This document shows positions 21,999-33,083 of a stretch of 64,000 nucleotides of DNA, in pieces. The DNA lies in assembly GCA_009869945.1 (NCBI GenBank), contig WIXG01000320.1, forward strand, positions 1 to 64,000. Direction: 5' to 3'. The stretch comes from Mesaphorura yosii (lineage: Eukaryota; Arthropoda; Collembola; Poduromorpha; Tullbergiidae). Every line of letters starts with the position of its first letter. The first letter of the stretch is position 1. The translations under genes and the position numbers were made by a program. The notes below the pieces were generated by a model. It was not told the origin of the DNA and did not search any database. It saw only the letters and a list, made by a program, of their open reading frames with translations.

Positions 21999-23184
21999 AT
22001 GTGTTCCAGTCAGTCCATGCAGTTGCTGAAGCTCGTGAACAATCTTTCGTACCATCTTTACTTGATTCCATCCTGGCTAGTAACGGACGACAATGACTGT
22101 AGCAGCTGCGGAATGCGTGCCAGGTTCGAATACTGCAGCCAGCGCCGGGAGCGTTTGTGCAACCTGCACATTTTGTACCACATCGTTGCGAACGTAGGGT
22201 ATGTCTTTGGAGTCGGATTCTTCTACGACGTCACGCACGACTTCTCGCTGGAGGTCCATGCGCAGTTTTATTGCCTCTGCCTCATGATTCTTGTGACCCA
22301 AGTCATGGCCGGGTTCGCACTCATCTTTCCGAAGGAGCTGTACCAGGTGGAGCAGCTTCTCTATGGCTTCGCTGGAAAATTAAGTAAGTCCACGAGCAGC
22401 ATAGGCTGAACCCCGCAAGATTTGAGATTGACGCTCTTGCAGATGAATTCCACAAACTGAATCCCGATCGTCGGGACGGAATCGAGCCCGTTCTCACCGC
22501 CTTCATCGGAGCCATGCTCGGCTTCACCGTGGGCAGTTTCCCGCTCGCGTTCGCGCTCTTCTACTTTGAAATCCACGTCGGAGCCTTCTTCCACTCCGAC
22601 TCGCAGCTGTTCATGGCGTACTTCGCGGGCTGCTGCGCGGTCGAGGCGTTTTTCGGCTACCAGGTCTCTTTTCACCTTGGAGGAATCTGCATTCTGTACG
22701 TGAACGTACAACGCCAGGGCCTGAGGCGCTAGCGGCCATGAGCCACAAGAAGCGAAACCGGTACATTCTTATGTATCGGGCTCACCAGCTCATGAGCAGC
22801 TGCTTTCTGGCCATGATGAAAAATCTCGTTGGTTTCATGCTCGTGCTTGGCGCCATGATTCAAATCTCAGCTTTCTACTTTGCCACCGCGCATTTCTCGA
22901 CGGCGTATACGCTCGTGACTATCTTGCTGGTCGTTGAGGGGCTCATCATCTTCGTCATCTACAGGCAACTCATCAAAATGTCGAGCCTCTCGGCGGAGTT
23001 TCCACGCTCGCATTTTCGCGTGGCTCGGCGTGCTGGCGTCACGGCCGCACAACACCGCGCCCTGGCGGCCTGCAGAGTCATCTACATGGAGACTGGGTCT
23101 TTCATGAAGGTTAAAAGGAGCACCTTCCCCAATTTCATGTGCAACGTCGTCCTCCAGCGCGTGGCGGATCTTTTGCTAATCTGA
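21999..23184 (+). pseudogene. Gustatory-receptor-like gene broken by a 19-base deletion (tandem copy 1)
   Basis: Exon 1 is 21999-22383 and exon 2 starts at 22443; the intron position and phase are identical to those of the intact copy at 23844-25098. The two proteins share long identical runs such as RRERLCNLHI, YDVTHD/YDLTHD, SLEVHAQFYCLCLM and RSTFPNFMCNV. After VNVQRQG at about 22717 the frame fails: compared with the partner, 19 bases are missing between GG and CCTGAGG, and a TAG follows at once. The sequence resumes in another frame (PEALAAMSHKKRNRYI...) and runs to 23184. One 19-base loss is the only clear disablement, so the copy died recently, or two partial products are made. Seven-helix chemoreceptor family. 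Confidence 0.8.
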
Positions 23185-23843
23185 ATTCCTAACACACGAG
23201 CTGGGGACCTTCGAAGGTCGAACAGTTAAATATTTCGTTGAAGTACCCAATTGCGAATGTCAAGAAACGCTCACTTCCCCCTTTCATGACCGAAAAGCAG
23301 GAAACAGCAACGCGAAACATGGAATTCTAATAATATTTTAATATTCTAAAGTTGCATTGGCACTTGCAATTATTGATATGATTAATGAGTGAATAGAATA
23401 TTTCAGGTCTGAATGGCATGATCTTCCGACATTGGCACGATATGGAAAAATTTCCAAGCGTGCGGTTCATACATAAAATATTTCCTATACATTTGGCGCG
23501 ATTGAAATATTAACTTTTCACGCGTCACTGCCTTTTCCATTGCCATTGCCATTTTCCTTGAGTTTTGCTTATCGCGTGTCGTGTCAGAATTTTCAATCAA
23601 TAATTAATTCGGTCGGGACGATACAATTTTACGGTCGAAAAGCCGCAGTTCGATCGCTTACGTCAACTTTGGCGGAATCCAACAAGATAAGACTTAACTA
23701 ACTTATAATTTTCCAGGCTCTCAGACATTTTTCTCCTATTTTAAGATACTTTTCGCACCCATTTTCTGCTCAGAATTCAGTTGAACCTCGGCGAATTTGC
23801 AATCTGGCAAGTGTTTTACGAAGCGCCCAGCAAAATCGGCAAA
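23185..23843. other. Spacer between tandem receptor copies
   Basis: AT-rich with no coding signal; contains the 5' flank of the intact tandem copy. Confidence 0.4.
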
Positions 23844-25098
23844 ATGTGTTCCCGTAAATCGTTGATACTCCTGAAGCTCGTGAATAATGTGTCCTATCAG
23901 GCCTGCCTGATTCCTTTCCGAATCGTAACCGACAAAGACGCCAACGGTGGCATGAACCCCAGGCTGGAGTACTGCGGCCAGCGTCGGGAGCGCCTTTGCA
24001 ACCTGCACATTTCATATCACATCGCAGTAAACGTGTGTTTATTCTTTGGAATCGGAGGCTTCTACGACCTGACACACGACTACTCGCTGGAGGTCCATGC
24101 GCAGTTCTACTGCCTCTGCCTCATGCTTCTCTTGTCGCAGGTCATGGCCGTGTTCGCGCTTGCTTATGCGAAGGAGCTGTACCAGACCGAACGGCTGCTC
24201 TATGGCTTCGCAGGCAAGTTGAGTAAGTGCGCGAACACGAACACTGGTCGGAGACCACCAAATTTGAAATTAACACATGCTTGTTTTTGCTTTTCGTGCA
24301 GATGAATTTCACAACTTCAGCCCCGACCGTCGGGACGGAGTCGAAGGGATTCTTGGCGCCTTCTTCGGAGTCATACTCGGGGCCACGATCGGGACTTTTC
24401 CGGTGGCTTTTGGCCTCTTCTACATGAAAGTTCACATGGGAGACTTCTTCCACTCCGAGTCGCGACTGTTTATGGCCTGCATCGCAGGCTGCTGCGTGGT
24501 CGAGGCGTTCTTTGGCTACCAGGTCGGTTTCCACCTCGGAGGCATTTGCATCCTGTACGCGAACGTACACAGCCAAGGCCTTAGCGCGCTGCAGGCACCT
24601 GAGGTGCTGGCGGCCATGCACGGCAGGAAACGGGATCGATTTATTCTCTTGTATCGAGCTCATCACGTGCTGAACAACTACTTTCTGTGTACAATGAAGA
24701 ACCTGGCTGGCTTCATGCTCGTCGTCGGCGGCATGATTCAAATCGTCACCTTCTACTTTGTCATCGCCTATTTTTCGACGGCGAACCCGCTCGTGACGGC
24801 CATCCTCGCTGGGGTGGGTTTCATCATGTACGTCGTTTACAGGCAGCTGATTAAAACGTCGAGCAGAGTGGCGATCTTGTCGGAAGAGTTTCCTCTGTCG
24901 CACATGCGAAATGCAAACGGCCGGAGCTGGTGTGACGAGCCTGCGCCCACGCCCGCCCAACGCCGCGCACTGAAGGCCTGCAGAGTCATCCACGTGGAGA
25001 GCGGATCCTTCCTGAAGATTAAAAGGAGCACCTTCCCCAATTTCATGTGTAACGTCATCCTCCAGCGCGTCGCCGATTTGTTGCTGATTGAACATTAG
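23844..25098 (+). CDS. Gustatory-receptor-like 7TM chemoreceptor (tandem copy 2, intact)
   Basis: Exon 1 is 23844-24222 and exon 2 is 24302-25098, with a 79-base intron (GTAAGT...TTTTCGTGCAG) and matching phase; the protein has 391 residues. Seven hydrophobic segments are visible, for example GFMLVVGGMIQIVTFYFVIA and the pair before YRQLIKTSS. The C-terminus (FPNFMCNVILQRVADLLLIEH) occupies the place of the GR TYhhhhhQF helix but does not match it. Predicted ligand-gated channel in sensory neurons. It is the working member of a tandem pair whose first copy carries a deletion. An AATAAA polyadenylation signal follows at about 25127. The family is judged from length, topology and context rather than a strict motif. 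Confidence 0.7.
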
Positions 25099-25225
25099 TC
25101 GGCTTCCTAATCTTAACGTTCTGATTGAATAAAAGTTTATTGCGAATTGTTATTCAAGTTATTTTATTGCGAACGAACGAAGTGCCATTTTAATTTCGTG
25201 ATCCAATAATTTGTCAATGATGGAA

Positions 25226-25474
25226 TTACGTGCAGACTTTCTTGCAGTTTTTTGGATCAGAAGTGTCGGGATAGCAGTGCATCCGGCATCTGTTCTTTGG
25301 AGCGGGGTTTGGCTTCGGCTCCGGCTCGGGTTCAGGCTCCGGCGCTGGCACTCCCATCGACTCAGGCTCCGGCTCCGCTGCAGGCTCCTCGAACGGCTCT
25401 GGTCTTGCCCTTGCCTCTGCTGCTCCGAGACCAAAACCAAACACGAAGACGGCGACCAAGACTGCGAGATGCAT
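25226..25474 (-). CDS. Secreted Pro/Glu-rich peptide with a CX3C-CX3C tail
   Basis: An 82-residue frame with a signal peptide (HLAVLVAVFVFGFGLGAAEA). A middle section of repeated Pro-Glu units follows (PEPEPEPEPKPNPAPK) and then a short C-terminal tail with four cysteines spaced C-X3-C-X9-C-X3-C (NRCRMHCYPD...NCKKVCT). The tail could fold as a disulphide-linked helical hairpin, and the acidic proline-rich part may be a propeptide or a spacer. I do not recognise the family; antimicrobial, mucosal or structural roles are all open. An AT-rich TATA-like element (CCTTTAAATA, minus strand, 25680-25671) and TCAGTTC about 25 bases on suggest a promoter, with an intron in the 5' leader between. Confidence 0.6.
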   Translation of the reverse strand: MHLAVLVAVFVFGFGLGAAEARARPEPFEEPAAEPEPESMGVPAPEPEPEPEPKPNPAPKNRCRMHCYPDTSDPKNCKKVCT

Positions 25475-26503
25475 TTGACGTTGGAAGTAGCAATTGTACG
25501 CTGAAATTCAAGAGAACTGAATTAGTAACTTAAATTCAAAGCAATTATGCAATGTAATTAAGCGATCTTTAACAAATTAGTAGGGTTGTGAGGACTTACT
25601 TGGACTTGCTTTGGTTATTGAATGAAGAAGGACGAAGTTCTTGTGAACTGAGTGCATGAACCCTGACGAGTATTTAAAGGAATTCGAATCCAGGGCGCGC
25701 CCTCGTTGCGGGCTGCGTGTTTTCCTTGCTGCACTGCCGAGCTGCCTTATTTTTAGCTCAACTGGAGCATCAATTTTTCCATTGACCGCTGACCCCAATT
25801 ATTCGAAGAGGTCAATGATCTGCTGACCTTCTTCTGCTTCTCATTAATTGAGGGCTGAATGAGTGACGAGTCATTACCTTGTTTCCTCGTTCATAATCAA
25901 ACTAAATCCTTGGCTTATAGCTTGTATTTGCACCGAATTCTAGATTAATCAGATTAATAGCTTCCCTGGCTTCCTCCGCTGGCCGAGGCATCATCAAGGC
26001 ATTTAAATAATATCGCGCCTTCGGCCTTGGCCTTTCAAGGGCACTCGGTTACCCTTGCAAGCGATAGCGTAATTTTTAACACGGGTTCCAAAGCATTAAA
26101 AAATACCACACCGCGGCCGCGATAAATTTTTCTTGAAAGCTAATAGATGGAATATAAGAAGAGAAACGCGAGCTGAGCCTTTGAATATTTTATGCTTACC
26201 CGCCCATATCAAAGGCACATCGCATGCAAATTCCGAGCGGAGCAATTTGCTTTAATTCCAATCTCGACTCGTGGAATGACAAATGATGGCGATGTCAGTT
26301 AAAAAAATGAGATTGCTAGTTATCTCGTTTCTCGTTAGCCGACCGACTCCAGAAAAGTAGTGCGGAGTTTTCGCCAACTCCGCAAAACGCCAAAACCTTC
26401 GCAGTCATGCGTCGCGTGTGTCCGAGTTCCTGTTCCCGTTTTGCTTGGTTCGATTTGCTCGTCCGCAATTAATTTCACAGTTTAATCAAAATTAAATACA
26501 ATT
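25475..26503. other. Intergenic, includes the peptide gene's 5' leader and promoter
   Basis: The probable promoter and a leader exon of the secreted peptide lie at 25640-25680 (minus strand). The rest, 25700-26503, shows no gene. Confidence 0.4.
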
Positions 26504-27491
26504 TCAAAATTGCCACCGGTAAGCCCGAACGTAGTCGATCTCGAACGTTGGTTTTTCCCACCGGTCCGCTTCAATCGGGTCGAATGGCTCTCCACCAAAG
26601 AAATTGCCCCCAACCGCCAAATTGAGAATAATGAAAAAGTTTCGGTCGAAGGGCTGCGTGTTTCCAGTGTAAAGTCCAGGCCAGAAATTGCGGAGGAGGT
26701 TTTCTTCATGGACGACTTGATTGTCGAGCATCCAAATCATCTTCTGGGAGCTCCAGTCGATGCTGTAAGTGTGCCACTCCTGCGAAAAGTCGTTAGGGAA
26801 CTCCCGCCCGTAGCCGACCTGGCCTTTGTTGTCCCAGCTCGGCCCGTAGTGCAGAGTGCCGAGAATCTCCCACCAGCGCTGGCCCCTGTATTCCATGATG
26901 TCAATTTCTCCGGAGCGTGGCCAGCCCCCGTATGCAGACGCGGACGGCATCATCCAAATGGCAGGCCACAAATGCTTGCCCTTCGGAGCCCGGGCTCGAA
27001 TATCAAATTTACCATATAGCCAATTGGCTTTCGTCGTCATGCGCGCTGACGTGAAGGGCTTGTCGGGGTTCACACCGTCACCTGCGCCAAGGTCCAGGAC
27101 AAAACATAGGAATTAGGCGACTCCCCACGCCCAAGGATAGGACCAAGGATTGGCTTCGACTTACCCCACCATTCACGCCTGGCGGTGATGACCAGAACTC
27201 CGTTCTCTTGGCGGGCATTTTCACCGCGGTTATTCGTGTAGCACTGAAGCTCGTTGTTCCCCCAACCTAAACAAAACCAAGGTAATCTAAGGATTATTCA
27301 CCAAAGACGTCAATATTTAAAGCGCGCTCGACTCTCACTGTGCGCGTTCACTCACCACTGCAGCCGAGCTCAAAGTTCCACCGATCTGCCAGATTGCCAC
27401 CGTCGAACTCATCGGACCATTCCAGCACCCAGTCGGCCTGTATGGAGCCGATCACGCCACAAAGGGCTACGGCAAGGAGAATCGCTCGCAT
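26504..27491 (-). CDS. Secreted GH16 beta-1,3-glucanase-like enzyme, 3 exons
   Basis: The exons are 27491-27356, 27266-27165 and 27081-26504; introns of 89 and 83 bases are GT/AG and in phase. The product has 271 residues. A signal peptide (AILLAVALCGVIGSIQA) precedes the GH16 jelly-roll, which starts WVLEWSDEFDGG and NNELQCYTNN. The catalytic block GEIDIMEYRG is complete (Glu138, Asp140, Glu143), and the conserved strand FIILNLAVGGNFFGG is near the end. With both glutamates present it should hydrolyse beta-1,3 or mixed beta-glucans, such as fungal or algal walls, unlike the inactive GNBP recognition proteins. Its spliced structure shows it is a resident gene even if the family came from microbes. 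A TATA box lies about 65 bases upstream of the ATG. Confidence 0.9.
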
Positions 27492-27554
27492 TTTTGCACT
27501 CTGCAGCTTGGGAATTGCGGATTGCGAAGTACGAATTATGGATCGGTGAGGTTT

Positions 27555-27562
27555 TATTTATA
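27555..27562 (-). promoter_or_regulatory. TATA box of the GH16 gene
   Basis: TATAAATA on the minus strand, 64 bases before the start codon at 27491; spacing suits a short 5' leader. No clear initiator motif was found. Confidence 0.5.
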
Positions 27563-28179
27563 TGGACCACTTTGACCGATCGACCTGCTGGACCCACGGG
27601 TGAGATAACCTCGCACGTATACCAGGAGCCCGAGTCAGCCACCCTCCTGCACTTGAACATTCTTCCTGTCACTGTTACCAAGTTATTGATTGCCTGCACG
27701 ACTGCACGGCCCACGCAAAACCACGAAATTGTGGCAAAACATGCCAGTCAACTGCCCCATCAATCAATGAAGTCAATCGATTCAAAATTCGGCACGATAT
27801 ATTTGTGATTTGCGATTTGCAATCGCGATTGGTGACCAATACTTTCCTGTCAACATCAGCGCGCTGCGCACTGTCAAATGTGAAATGTCAACTTGAGCGT
27901 GTGTGAGTGTGAACGTGCAAAAATAACTGAAAGGTGACAATCTCCAATCTCGCACGATAACAGCACGATTTAATCAACATAAATTTAAATTTGATGAATT
28001 ACTTTTACAAATGTCAAAAATAATTGAACTATTAGATTTAAATGTGAGTTAATTAGGCTGGAGGCGGAAGATTTTTGATTCTTGAGCACATTACACGAGA
28101 AGAAAAGAAAAGATGAGCATGGCATCTTGCTTTACTTTTCGCTTGGTTTGGCGCAGTTCTTCTTTATCTTTGGAGTTGC
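27563..28179. other. Intergenic, no gene seen
   Basis: A plus-strand frame covering 27254-27808 is antisense to the GH16 5' end and has no motif. Confidence 0.35.
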
Positions 28180-28660
28180 TCAGTCGTTTGTCTTTCTTGA
28201 TTCAGAGTGGGTACGTCGCGCTGTAGCGGTTCGTCGGAATCCACCACGGGTTGCCTCCGTTCCCCTGTACGGCCCTGTACGGCTGTGCTCTGAAGCCCCG
28301 TCTACGACGACAAAGTTGCCGGGTTTGAGGTCAAAGTGCACCACGCCGCTTGCGTACAGAGCGTTAACGGCCAGCAGCATGTCATTCCACACGTTTGGAG
28401 GTCGAGGTACGTGAAACTCCGGCCGTTGATGCAGCCATTCCGAATGTAGTTAAGCAGGTCAGAGACCCGACCTCCATGACGATGAGCCCGAGCCCCGCGC
28501 CGTCCAGCAGCTCACTCGCGATCAGTTGCACGACGTATTTTCTGGCGGAGTCGGGGAACTGCAGCGATTTGACCACCGCCACTTCGTTCTCGAACGATTT
28601 GCTGTACGCTTCCCGCCTGCGCATGCTCCCATTGCGTGAAGAAAGTAGCGAGTGAAGATC
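28180..28660 (-). pseudogene. TTK: Mps1/TTK-like protein kinase remnant
   Basis: Pieces of a Ser/Thr kinase read in at least two frames on the minus strand. The first has FENEVAVVKSLQ with YVVQLIASELLDGAGLGLIV and the hinge MEVGS. A shifted frame gives DLLNYIRNGC. A further shift gives MLLAVNALYASGVVHFDLKP then GNFVVVDG. The HxDLKPxNFhhVDG catalytic loop and the MExG hinge are characteristic of Mps1/TTK spindle-checkpoint kinases. The DFG motif that should follow at once is replaced by unrelated sequence, and the glycine loop is absent, so no active kinase can be made. Confidence 0.6.
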
Positions 28661-28739
28661 TCTTCGTTGTGGTCGTCCTCGTTACTTCATGGCTTTTGTC
28701 TCCTGAGATAGTCCGCCTTGAACTGAGTGCTCTTGGATC

Positions 28740-29234
28740 CAGTCCCGGATGATAGTTCAGACCAGCGCAGATTACCAGATTCAGAATCACGTACGCATTG
28801 AAACCTGTCCCAGCGCCCTTCCCAGATGGAGTCGATTAAGCGCGGCAATCGTTAATGTACCACGTGATAGAATCCTTGCCGAAATTAACTCCGACCTTGA
28901 TGACGTTTCCTCGGATGGTCACGTTGTTACAGAAGAGCTTTTAATTGTTGGGCGGGGTCTTCTAACTGCCGTCCGCCTGCATGTAGTCCTGCAGATGGCT
29001 CGTGAACTCAACTACGTTGGGGCAGATGGGGTGGATCGAGTCCACCTCCTGCGTAGGGTTCCACATGCCACCGATGCCCACTCCCGAGGTCCATAAATCG
29101 GGCTCGGGAGTACCCAGAGTCTCGGCGTAGTCCCTCGTTTTGGCCTTGAACGCAGCGTCCCTGAGCCAACCTGTAGTGAAGTAGCCCGTGACCCATATCA
29201 GATTGCGAGGCTGTATTTTTAAATGTGAGTGCAC
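28740..29234 (-). pseudogene. Unidentified enzyme-like remnant
   Basis: A minus-strand frame (29234-28962) reads IWVTGYFTTGWLRDAAFKAK, then PEPDLWTSGVGIGGMWNP and PNVVEFTSHLQDYMQADGS. Beyond the stop, sequence continues as IRGNVIKVGVNFGKDSITWY and, past another stop, GTGFNAYVILNLVICAGLN. The WYIND...NAYVILNL order resembles the jelly-roll strands of GH16-like hydrolases, but no GEIDxxE catalytic block is present. At least two stops interrupt it. I cannot name the family with confidence. Confidence 0.3.
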
Positions 29235-29681
29235 ACTTGTGCAAAAAAAAATAATGGTGGCTTAGTATGTCTATGACGCATGGCCACGTACCATTCATTG
29301 ATATTTACGTCTACTACTCGGAAATCTTGACAATGGTACCTAAAGCATTCTTGTTCAATGTATGAACTCCAAGCTTGTGTTGTATTTTGAGTACAAAACG
29401 GTAAGCAGAAGTTCAGGTTTATGGCTCAATTTGTCGGCTGTCACAGCACGGTATGTAGACAAGGTATCATTAATTTCTGATTAGCATACCAGTCCTCGTG
29501 TTTTTTGAGCAGCTCATTAAATTTAGTAACGCAATTGTTGTCAGACTATAACAGAAGTTCCTTTCTTCATTCATAAACTCAGTGCGTCGTTAGCTATTTA
29601 TATGGAAACCCGTGACGAGTGACGAACACTGCACGTTAAAAATACAAGAACCATTCTTTCAGTTATCTTCATTCTTTAAAC
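29235..29681. other. Intergenic with the Kazal gene promoter
   Basis: TATTTATA at 29595-29602 lies 80 bases before the Kazal start codon and is a plausible TATA box. Nothing else recognised. Confidence 0.4.
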
Positions 29682-30031
29682 ATGGGAGCTCCAAATACTT
29701 TAATCTGCGCTGCGTACGTGACCGTAGTCTTGGCGGTCCTTCTGCCGGGTCAGACAACCGCGTGCAGTCCAGCCCCAAATTGGAATCCTGTATGTGGAAC
29801 AAACGGAGTGTCGTATCGCAACGGTGGCTATTTTTGGTGTACTGAAAAATCTCCAACCTCACGCTACCAAGGTAAGTCTCGTGTAGAAGCGAATAAATAA
29901 TAGCATGAGAGTAACAAATTCGTCACCAATTCACAGACCAACCGCCGTCAACCGTCGAGATTGCCCACAAAGGAGTTTGTAAGGGACATCCTACAAAGTT
30001 CGAGAATTGGGAATATGGCCGCCCAATGTAA
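29682..30031 (+). CDS. Secreted Kazal-type protease inhibitor, 2 exons
   Basis: Exon 1 is 29682-29871 and exon 2 is 29937-30031, with a 65-base GT/AG intron in phase, giving 94 residues. A signal peptide (ICAAYVTVVLAVLLPGQTTA) precedes the Kazal core: CSPAPNWNPVCGTNGVSYRN, then a third cysteine in YFWC, a long insertion, and the last cysteine in HKGVC. The VCGTNGVSY block is the Kazal hallmark. Only four cysteines remain, so the usual first and fifth (one disulphide pair) are missing, and the loop after the third is unusually long. The reactive-site residue two after the first visible cysteine is proline, which is odd for a tight inhibitor of trypsin or chymotrypsin. It may be a non-inhibitory relative. 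Confidence 0.75.
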
Positions 30032-31395
30032 TGCCAAAACTTTTTCTTCCAAGTGCGATTTATGATTTTATTTCCCAATGACTTCGAAAAATTGAACTCA
30101 GACTAACAAGTCCCCTATCAAAGCGATATCCAAAAACAAAAAATGGAAATTTGTACATAATTCATTCATGGAAAAGATTAATAAAATTTACAAGATTTCT
30201 GTATAACTTCTTGTTATGATTTCGAGTTCATTTATTACAAGTATGGATACCCACGCTCATACTTGGTTTTACTGGCCATTATTCCACCGTTGTCTTTATT
30301 GGTCTTGTGAATGCTAAAATTTCAATGTGTCCAAGATAAGCAGCGTTCCAGGCACGGACAAATGACGAAGCAAATGAGTTTGCAACACCGACAGAATCTT
30401 GCTCAACACCAAGAACGAACGTCAGAAACTGAACGTGTTCTTGAGAGAATTAGTTTAGACCAGTTTCACGCATGCAATTCGACCAGTCCTTCAAGAAACG
30501 GAAGGAAAACCCGAAAGTCTGGTCCGCTTGGGTACACGGACACTTTGCAAGTGAGACGGGAGAGGTCCTCATACACTGTGATAGTGGCCACTTCACCAGA
30601 GTCACCCAATTCAATGGAGCACAAAATGTTTGGACGACGGACCGTCGCATCTGGACCACGACAAAGGGTCAGCAGGATAATGGTCCAAGAAACGCTGGAC
30701 AAAATGTTTGTCGTCTCTTTGACACGCACCATTTTTTCTGGCACCAAGTTTTTGCGAATGTGTGAAATGTGAAATTAATTGCAATGTAAAGAGCTTTACT
30801 TCGCTCGAGAAAGTAATCGCGCAATAAATGTTTATATTGCTTGACTCAGTCGTCAGAATCAATTTTAAATTTATGCTAAACGACCTTTGCCTTCGCCAAT
30901 AAAAAGTCAGGCTTGGTTTGGTGTAGCTTTTTGTCATTGCTTTGGGCTTTGATGTATGCCGTGCGATTATCAGGCAGAGCAGCGACTATACTTATTAATA
31001 ACTGATAAAGTTAGGATTAATTACTAACAAGTAGAGTCTATTTGTGTGTATTCATGTCTGGATAGAGAAATACATTACATTTGTGACTTGCACAATTTAT
31101 GGTCATACAATGTAGCAATGGCGTACAAAGGACTAATTAATAAGAATTAATTAGTAACTGAAGTCCATGTTATGTCTAAACGTTGCCGTTGCCGGCCTCT
31201 GACCGTGCGTTGGTGTTTTACAAATAAAGGGCATCCCCAGGCGGGTTTCCCTTCAGTTTCTTGAAGACCTTTGCGAACCATGGTTCCATGTACGCGACGT
31301 TAATAAACCGCATCCAATACTAGCGGAATAGCTCCAACTAACAAAGGCTTTCCGTCAGACAACTGCTTGCACGCTATCGGTCCACCGCTTTGTTT
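30032..31395. other. Intergenic with an unassigned ORF
   Basis: A minus-strand frame at 30466-30747 (phrases GDSGEVATITVYEDLSRL and PSGPDFRVFLPF) looks protein-like but matches no family I know; an antisense plus-strand frame of 153 codons overlaps it. The rest, 30780-31395, shows no coding signal. Confidence 0.3.
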
Positions 31396-32338
31396 TTAAA
31401 AGGTGGGCAAGAAATACGTATAAGTATTGGCCTTAATTGTTTGAAATTTGAAGGTAAAGCATAAAGCCACGGCGGCGTTGATCCCGGTCCCGTTTCGTAA
31501 ACGACAGCCTTTTTGTGATGTCGACAGGCAATTCACCCCAACAGCGCTGTGGAGTACATCGACCAGCAAATGAATGTACGCTGGATGAAGAGCTTCGTAG
31601 TTCATGATCTTAAGGCACTTCAAGTTGGGAAGTTCTCGGGTGCGGTCTTGGCGATTCCAACTATTGCTATTGCTGACGCCGACGGACACCATGGCCATGT
31701 CTCCGTTCGCCATCAGGCCCAAGTCGACCAGTTCCGGTGTCAGCTCGAAAATGATCTGCCTTAGTTTGTCCATGATGTCTGCATACTGGTCACCACCGGC
31801 CCACGTGACGCATGGAGTGGCCGCATACTTAGAAGTCTCGAGAATCTGTCCATGTATTGCGACGAGTTGTGGTCACATTCCAAAGCTGGTAACGCGTGTG
31901 GCGGGCGTCTTGGCTGGAGCGCATCAGATGTGTGTACCCATTCTGCAAACGGGCGTCGCAGCGAGTTTCATTAGTTCATGTCCGGTCGCCACACACAGTG
32001 ATTATCTGGTCCGCCCTCTCTTTCAGCTCAGGAAGCCAGGACCAGGGCAAGACTTACTTCTCTTTCCATTTTACTGGTTTTCTTTAAGAAGGCTTTCGAC
32101 GGCTGCGGCTGTAAGGAGAGCCCCGACGGCCCTGCTTTAGCATTAGCACGCGGATCCTCATGCCGGTGCTGTCCTTCCGCTGCCTTTTCTTTGGTGGATG
32201 GTCAACATCTTCACCGTCACGGCCAAATGCACCTCGACTGAATTCTCCACTTCTGCTTGGGTTTAGATCTTGTTCTTGATTTTCCTGTGCCCGAGCCTGC
32301 GATCTGGTTTGCGGACTGGAGCTGGAGTCCGAGCTCAA
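31396..32338 (-). pseudogene. F-box/leucine-rich-like pseudogene (copy D)
   Basis: The first frame (32338-32084) is a Ser/Gln/Asp-rich N-terminus with a basic nuclear-localisation-like cluster (PPKKRQRKDS), comparable to the RPKKRQ start of the intact copy. The sequence between 32080 and 31780 is interrupted by stops (for example after VCGDRT, equivalent to SVCGRS). The frame at 31773-31396 aligns well again: DKLRQIIFELTPELVDLGLM and RELPNLKCLKIMN match EKLRQILFLLTPQLAQLCLS and NELPNLRSLEIKS. The rest of the repeat region is missing. A broken minus-strand family member close to the intact plus-strand one. Confidence 0.65.
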
Positions 32339-33083
32339 TTTTCTTCACCTTCTGTTTATAATTTATTTACTGCCCTTGTAGTGCCTTTAGGCACAGCTTA
32401 AATACTTTAAAACCCCGATTGCTCAGTTAATTTATTGAAAACTGTGAAATCTCGGCAGAAGTTTAAATTGGATTTTTTCAAATCCCAGATCCCAGAGCGC
32501 AAAAGAAGGACAAAGGAATCAAGACGAGATTTCTCGTTTCATTTTCCGCATTCTGCTTCTGCACTCTCAAGGCAAGAAGGCAAAACGTGCCTCGGTTTCG
32601 GTTTCCACACACCCGACTGGATTCCGGTATTTTCTATTTGGATTCTCAGGGCATGTAATATTAACTCAAGCTTCATGACCTTCGCCAAGTGCCAGCCACT
32701 TGTTGCACAACTTGTTGCAGTTCGCGTGTAAATTGATTGGCGACGAATGGTAAGGGCATCTTTTCTTTGTTGGGTTACTTTGTTCTGTGTTCTTTGTGTT
32801 TTCTTGGTTTTCAACTCTCAACACCCACCATCGCGTTGGTTTTCTCATGCGAGGCAATTTGAAGGCGAAGACGATTGACTCAGACAGTTTGCGTGGACTG
32901 CCAGAGAAAGGAAATCTTTCTGATTCGCGCTGAGTGAATTAACTGCTCCTGCGTCATCTCTCAGTTAACTTATTTGCCAAATTGTGTGTCTTTTCAGCTG
33001 AAGAAGGTGGTTGGGTGAATATTAATTCATCAACTCAACTTCGGGAAGAGCAAGTCCAAGGCACCGCCACGCGCCCCATCGCG
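32339..33083. other. Divergent region between two F-box-like copies
   Basis: Probably holds the 5' regions of both. An acceptor-like cttttcag at 32990-32997 suggests the intact copy has an untranslated first exon here. Confidence 0.4.

Noticed and set aside
24142-25095. 317-codon minus-strand frame over the intact receptor.
   Set aside because: Antisense shadow of a well-supported receptor exon; no motif and His/Arg-rich composition.
28740-29234. Calling this remnant a GH16 glucanase.
   Set aside because: The strand order is suggestive, but the GEIDxxE catalytic block that defines the family is absent, so it is left unnamed.
30311-30772. 153-codon plus-strand frame as a gene.
   Set aside because: Basic, low-hydrophobicity composition typical of an antisense shadow; the opposite strand looks more protein-like, though also unassigned.
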